Origin: Thereva unica
Taxonomy: Eukaryota; Arthropoda; Insecta; Diptera; Therevidae
Assembly (NCBI GenBank): GCA_949987705.1
Contig: OX465281.1
Coordinates: 156,068,393-156,132,392 of the forward strand
Direction of reading: 5' to 3'
DNA: 64,000 bases
The notes beneath the pieces are model-generated. The model was not told where the DNA came from. It was given only the letters and a program-made list of their open reading frames with translations, and did no database searches. Both the position numbers and the translations under genes were made by a program. Below are positions 59,873 to 64,000 of the stretch, piece after piece. Positions within the stretch are counted from its first letter, which is position 1. Each line of letters starts with the position of its first letter.

Positions 59873-62866
59873 TCAGCGGGCTTCCGTCTCCGTTTTCTTT
59901 GTCTTCAGGATGGTCTGGACAAACCGCGCCACCCTCAACCATTCCTCGGGGCCTCGGAGCATTATCCCAACAATTGTGTCGGGGTTCATGTTTCCGAGTA
60001 CTCCTTCCAACGTGCTTCGTTCGACATGCCACCTAATACATTCGAAGAATGTGTGGTAGGCGTCGTCCGAAGCGGAGTCCCCGTAGGGGCACGCGGGTTC
60101 CGCGACCTTACCCATTTTCTTCAGGTACGCACGGAAAAGACCGTGCCCTGTTAAAAATTGGGTAAGGTAGTAGTCGACCTCGCCGAACTCCCGGTCCACC
60201 CAGGTGTTCAGCTGGCCGATCAGGCGGAATGTCCACCTGCCCCTGGAATCACCCTCCCAGCGCGTTTGCCAGACCTCCATGGTGTGGGCCCTGGCGACCC
60301 TCGCAGCTTCGCGTTTCCCCAACCTGCTCCTATCTCGATGGACGGACTGTCTCTCCTGGGCTAGCAGGTCGATCGGAATGACTCCGGCGACCACCAGCAC
60401 TGCGGGCTCGGAGACCGTGCGGTAGGAGCACGCGACACGAAGAGCTCCCCGTCGTTGTACTGCGGCCATGCGCTTGCGGTATTTTTCGTACCGCAGCGCG
60501 TCTGCCCATACCTCCGATCCGTAGAGCAGGATCGACTCCGTTGTTCGCATTAGTAGACGTCGCATGCAGGGTCTGGGGCCATGAACGTTGGCCATGATCC
60601 TGCTAAGAGACGCTACTAACGCTGCCGCCCTGTCCGCAGCTCGCAGTACATGTACCCCGAAGGACAGCTTGTTATCAAGCATTACTCCGAGGTACTTCAG
60701 AGCTCTCGTCGACTCGATCGTCGCGTCTCCCACCTCGAAATTGCGCACCACGTTGATGCGTTTTTTCGTTAGTAGCACGATCTCCGTTTTGTGAGCTGCA
60801 AGCTCAAGCCCGCAGTCGTCCATCCAGGAGGAGATTCTACGCATTGCCTGGCTGAGGCGCATCTGCGCAACGTCGACGTTTCTAGCAGTGATGATCACCG
60901 CGACGTCGTCTGCGTACCCAACCAGGCAAACACCCTCGGGCATCTCCAAACGCAGGAGCCCGTCGTAGGAAATATTCCATACGTCGGGACCCAGAATGGA
61001 GCCCTGGGCGGCCCCAGATGTTATTTCCCTCCTTCGCAAGCCATCGTCGGTTTCATATTCTATGAAGCGCTCATTCAGATAATCCCCCAGCATCCTTTGC
61101 AGGTACTGAGGGAGTCTGAAGTCGCGCTCCATCACCGAAAGTGCTCTGTCCCACCTGACAGAGCCGAACGCGTTCTTCACATCCAGTGTAGCCAGCAAGC
61201 ACACTTCTCGGGAGAAGTGGTTTCCCCGCTCCGTAGACATGGCAACCTCGACCACCTGTTGGACCGCATCAATAGTAGAGCGGCCCGGTCGGAAGCCGAA
61301 CTGTCTGGCTGCCAAGTCTCCCGCCGCCCGTACGGCCTCGTGAAGGCGAGGCCGCAGTAATCTCTCCAGTAGCTTCCCGGTCGTGTCCAGCATACACAGA
61401 GGTCTGTAGGACGCCGCCGTTTCTGTCGCCCCCCCACCCTTGCTGATCAGCACAAGACGTGCGACTTTCCAGCAAGCAGGAAATCTGCCCGCCTTCAGGC
61501 ACGCGTTGTACATGTCCAGCAAGAGAGAGGGGTGACTGGAAGCTACTGCCTTCACTATTTCTGCTGGAAGGCCGTCTGGACCAGGAGCCTTCCGGTTACG
61601 CATCGAACGAGCGGCCACATTGAGCTCCTCTTCACTGAAGGGGGGGGGTTCCAGATCAGAGAGCAGTGGTCGCTCGGACGGTCGCCGCGGATGGGTGGGG
61701 AAAAGGGTATTCACGATATCGTCCAAAGCCCCTGGATCCGTAGGGGATCCTTGGGTGAAAGACCCGAGCCGCTTTGTGACGATTCTGTACCCTAGTCCCC
61801 ACGGGTTTCGGTCCACATCCTGCATGAGGGCCCTCCAGCATCTTCGCTGGCTACATTTGATGGCTTGCTTCAGGGATTTTTTGGCCGCTTTCAACGCTGC
61901 GGCCAAAGGGGCTGCGTAGATATCGCGAACTCTCGCCCTCTGTACCTGCCGACGAAGTCGTAGGCACGTCCTGCGGAGTTCCGCGATCTCGTCCGTCCAC
62001 CAGTAAGCAGGACGGCCTCGTCGGCTCGACCCGCGTCGCGGCACTGCTTCCTCGCAAGCGGTCCGAATGATTCGCATTGTACGTGCGGTCACCCGTTCCG
62101 CCCGTTCAGATGGCGATAGACCTTCGGGAATGGTTGGCAGATATTGCTGGCAACGCTCCAGAGCTTCGGAGAACGTCACAGGGTTCAATCCCCGGACGTT
62201 CCATCTGGGGGGGCGCGCAAAACGAGCAGTGGTAGCTGGCCGTACATCACGTACTCGGAACATGATGTACTGGTGATCGCTTCCCGTGAAGTCTTCGATC
62301 ACCTTCCAGTCTACCACTCGCGCAGCCAGATGTTCGCTGGCTAGGGAGACGTCTGGGATTGTCCCCCTATGGCCCGGCCTTCTGAAGGTTGGCGTGGAGC
62401 CGGTGTTCAGCACAACTAGCCCCAACCGGGACACCATATCCATCACCCTCCTTCCGCGGGAGTTAGGTCGGGCCTCCCCCCATTCAACAGCTCTGGCGTT
62501 TAAGTCCCCAGCGACCACCAGCTCCCCCTGTACCTCCCGAAGTGCGTCCTCCAGACCGTCCAGTTTTTCCTGGAAGTCGTCTATCCGGTCGCTTGGGGTG
62601 AGATACACACTCACATAGACCGTGGTGTTGTGTTTCACCCAAACGAAGCCGCACCCGGATCCCACTCCATCGATACAAAAGTTTCGTGGGTTTGGGATCC
62701 AGATGGCCGCAGTACCGAGGTCGTCGGCGTGCCATCCCAACCCAGCTCTTTCCCGATACTGTTCACTGATAAACACTATATCAGCGCCTTTCTCGGTGCA
62801 GAGCTGGGCTAAGAGGTCATGGGCCGTCCTGCTCCTGTGCAGATTTGCCTGTAGTATACAGGTCAT
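59873..62866 (-). CDS. R1-b ORF2: endonuclease-reverse transcriptase
   Basis: A complete 997-aa frame. Endonuclease residues 1-220 (LQANLHRSRTAHDLLAQL; GDLNARAVEW at 120-129, where most relatives have GDFN; GSDHQY at 195-200). RT follows (KAPGPDGLPAEIVK, FGFRPGRSTIDAVQQV at about 523-538, TLDVKNAFGSVRWD, SGAAQGSILGPD, YADD 651-654). The thumb and a C-terminal CPYGDSASDDAYHTFFEC motif at about 935 come last. It ends KTKKTETEAR-stop. It makes DNA from element RNA at the cut target. The ATG overlaps the ORF1 stop as ATGA at 62863-62866. Probably still able to encode active enzyme. Confidence 0.94.
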   Translation of the reverse strand: MTCILQANLHRSRTAHDLLAQLCTEKGADIVFISEQYRERAGLGWHADDLGTAAIWIPNPRNFCIDGVGSGCGFVWVKHNTTVYVSVYLTPSDRIDDFQEKLDGLEDALREVQGELVVAGDLNARAVEWGEARPNSRGRRVMDMVSRLGLVVLNTGSTPTFRRPGHRGTIPDVSLASEHLAARVVDWKVIEDFTGSDHQYIMFRVRDVRPATTARFARPPRWNVRGLNPVTFSEALERCQQYLPTIPEGLSPSERAERVTARTMRIIRTACEEAVPRRGSSRRGRPAYWWTDEIAELRRTCLRLRRQVQRARVRDIYAAPLAAALKAAKKSLKQAIKCSQRRCWRALMQDVDRNPWGLGYRIVTKRLGSFTQGSPTDPGALDDIVNTLFPTHPRRPSERPLLSDLEPPPFSEEELNVAARSMRNRKAPGPDGLPAEIVKAVASSHPSLLLDMYNACLKAGRFPACWKVARLVLISKGGGATETAASYRPLCMLDTTGKLLERLLRPRLHEAVRAAGDLAARQFGFRPGRSTIDAVQQVVEVAMSTERGNHFSREVCLLATLDVKNAFGSVRWDRALSVMERDFRLPQYLQRMLGDYLNERFIEYETDDGLRRREITSGAAQGSILGPDVWNISYDGLLRLEMPEGVCLVGYADDVAVIITARNVDVAQMRLSQAMRRISSWMDDCGLELAAHKTEIVLLTKKRINVVRNFEVGDATIESTRALKYLGVMLDNKLSFGVHVLRAADRAAALVASLSRIMANVHGPRPCMRRLLMRTTESILLYGSEVWADALRYEKYRKRMAAVQRRGALRVACSYRTVSEPAVLVVAGVIPIDLLAQERQSVHRDRSRLGKREAARVARAHTMEVWQTRWEGDSRGRWTFRLIGQLNTWVDREFGEVDYYLTQFLTGHGLFRAYLKKMGKVAEPACPYGDSASDDAYHTFFECIRWHVERSTLEGVLGNMNPDTIVGIMLRGPEEWLRVARFVQTILKTKKTETEAR

Positions 62867-64000
62867 CGCGAAGCCTTGACCGACACCTCCGGGAAGGCTT
62901 TACAGCCTTTTGAACCCGCCACGTGATTCGTCTTTCCCAAGTTCCCTGCGGAACACAAGAAACACGAAGGGTCCGCCGTACAACCCGCGCTTTTGTGGTC
63001 CGCCCCGCCACAGCGGTAGCACAGCCTGCTCCGGTCCGGTCCCTTGCAAGCTGAGCTAAGATGCCCGTATCCGAGGCAGCGGAAGCAGCGCTTTACATCT
63101 ACTCCGCGTCTCACTTGGCATCTGACGAAACCGATCGTCACCCGTCCGCCATCAAGGATCTTTGAAGCGGCGGCCTCCTCTAAACGCACGAAGGCCAGGC
63201 GTTGTTGTCTGGAGTTTGGCCTAGTTAGACCAACGGTCATATCCCCCGTATAGCCCGTCAGCAGTCCCCTTAGTGCCTTCTCGACCTCTTCCGCCGTGGT
63301 GCAGCTGTCAAAGTCCCTTATTTCAAGAAGGGACTTAGGTACAAGCTCCCTAACGGTGCTTGTACCTCCTACCGCCGATCTCAGGGCGCTTGTTAGCGAC
63401 GCCTTGTTTTCGGCGGTAGCCTTCCCAAGTTCCAGGAGCACCCCTCCGGCCTTAGTCTGGCGGACCGCTCTCACCTCTACTCCCATCTTCGCCGGCTCGA
63501 CATTCTCCCTTATGGCCTTCACGACGTCTGCGAAGGTGGAGCCCTCGGAGGGGGTCACGAGCACCGCGTCGGGTTTTTTCTTTTTATTTCCTCCTCTGCG
63601 TCTCTTCCTCTTCCTACGTTTGTTTTGTCCAGGCTCCGGCTGGGTTTTCTCCACGCCAGACTTCGCCGCCTTTTCTTTCTTCCTCTGCTTCTTTCCCACG
63701 ACCTCTGACCACTGGGCCTCGGTTGCGGGCTGAGCGACGGTCGCAGGCTGAGCGACGGCCGTAGGCTGAGCGACAGCAGTGGGCTGAGCAACGGGTCGCG
63801 GCTTCTTTGAGCTCCTCACCGTCTCGATCTTGGGGGAGCTTGTTGCCTTCCGCTTGCTGCCGCCCGCGACTACTGGGGGGGGCCGTTGAGGGACTTCGGC
63901 AAGATTCTTCTTGACTTTATGTACTTCCTTGATTGCGGAAGCCACCATATCAACAAGGTATTGGAGTTTCGGCAATCCATTCTTTATCTCCATGTTGACG
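62863..64000 (-). CDS. R1-b ORF1: Gag-like protein, 5' part outside window
   Basis: The frame is open to the window edge, at least 376 codons. It carries the same features as R1-a ORF1: AVAQPTAVAQP repeats, a basic block (RRKRKRRRGGNKKKKP), TFADVVKAIRENVEPAKMGV, and three zinc knuckles at the C-terminus (CFRCLGYGHLSSAC, CYRCGGADHKSAGC, CFLC...). The start codon lies beyond 64000. Confidence 0.92.
   Translation of the reverse strand, partial: VNMEIKNGLPKLQYLVDMVASAIKEVHKVKKNLAEVPQRPPPVVAGGSKRKATSSPKIETVRSSKKPRPVAQPTAVAQPTAVAQPATVAQPATEAQWSEVVGKKQRKKEKAAKSGVEKTQPEPGQNKRRKRKRRRGGNKKKKPDAVLVTPSEGSTFADVVKAIRENVEPAKMGVEVRAVRQTKAGGVLLELGKATAENKASLTSALRSAVGGTSTVRELVPKSLLEIRDFDSCTTAEEVEKALRGLLTGYTGDMTVGLTRPNSRQQRLAFVRLEEAAASKILDGGRVTIGFVRCQVRRGVDVKRCFRCLGYGHLSSACKGPDRSRLCYRCGGADHKSAGCTADPSCFLCSAGNLGKTNHVAGSKGCKAFPEVSVKASR

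Larger units (their letters stand above)
59657..64000 (-). mobile_element. R1-clade non-LTR retrotransposon copy b (R1-b), continuing past the window
   Basis: Minus-strand element with poly(A) tail (59681-59657), 3' UTR (59872-59682), complete ORF2 and ORF1 that runs out of the window at its 5' side. It is closely related to R1-a by protein, with most ORF2 residues the same. Confidence 0.92.

Noticed and set aside
1..64000. CRISPR arrays, operons, ribosome binding sites, rRNA genes
   Set aside because: No spaced identical repeats, no bacterial gene layout and no rRNA sequence were seen. The R1-clade copies are not in 28S rDNA.

Overview
This window looks like arthropod, most likely insect, nuclear DNA made almost entirely of nested transposable elements. 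It holds BEL/Pao LTR elements (one with an envelope-like gene), a CsRn1-type Gypsy element, and R1-, LOA/I-, RTE- and CR1-group non-LTR elements. The mix, the AT-rich LTRs and intergenic sequence, the eukaryotic tRNA primer sites and the lack of any bacterial gene organisation support this. I cannot name the species. No ordinary single-copy host gene is visible. The only host-like coding pieces sit inside an LTR element.

Layout, left to right. 1-1093: 3' end of a LOA/I-group element (copy A, +). 1094-2314 and 15205-16593: one Gypsy (CsRn1-like, -) split by an RTE element (2315-15204, 12-bp target duplication GTCGCCGCATGG). That RTE element is itself split by an apparently intact BEL/Pao element, BEL-1 (4436-14161), with two 2054-bp LTRs, a tRNA-Gln primer site, a 1802-aa Gag-Pol and a 5-bp duplication GGACC. 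16594-18471 and 36559-37857: a LOA-group element (-) split by BEL-3 (18472-36553, -; duplication AGTAG; tRNA-Trp primer site; envelope-like gene). BEL-3 has been hit by a CR1-group element (about 20840-25310), a piggyBac-like MITE (19315-19780) and a 7.1-kb LTR element (29284-36422).

That 7.1-kb element is the highlight. It has two 1940-bp LTRs, a tRNA-Lys-type primer site and a 4-bp duplication CTGT, but no gag-pol. Inside are a 183-aa ORF that resembles the N-terminal part of PAIP1 (a PAM2 PABP-binding motif followed by a partial MIF4G domain), a 54-aa ORF matching the start of ALG12, a leader with several hairpins (two with a compensatory base change), diverged repeats and a tRNA-Lys-like/SINE-like unit. 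It looks like a gene-capturing, non-autonomous retroelement.

37858-54811: LOA copy B (+), split by a second RTE element (40034-43230, 15-bp duplication) and by BEL-2 (43795-53206, tRNA-Tyr primer site, degenerate). BEL-2 carries a CR1/Jockey-like fragment in its leader and a 2-kb unclassified repeat in its 3' LTR. 54812-64000: two tandem R1-clade elements (-), joined at a (TAA)n tract, each with an ORF1/ORF2 pair overlapping by ATGA.

Order of events from nesting: the Gypsy, LOA(-) and LOA-B elements are oldest; RTE and BEL-2/BEL-3 are later; BEL-1 and the gene-carrying LTR element, with identical or nearly identical LTRs, are the youngest. All alignments and identities here were judged by eye.
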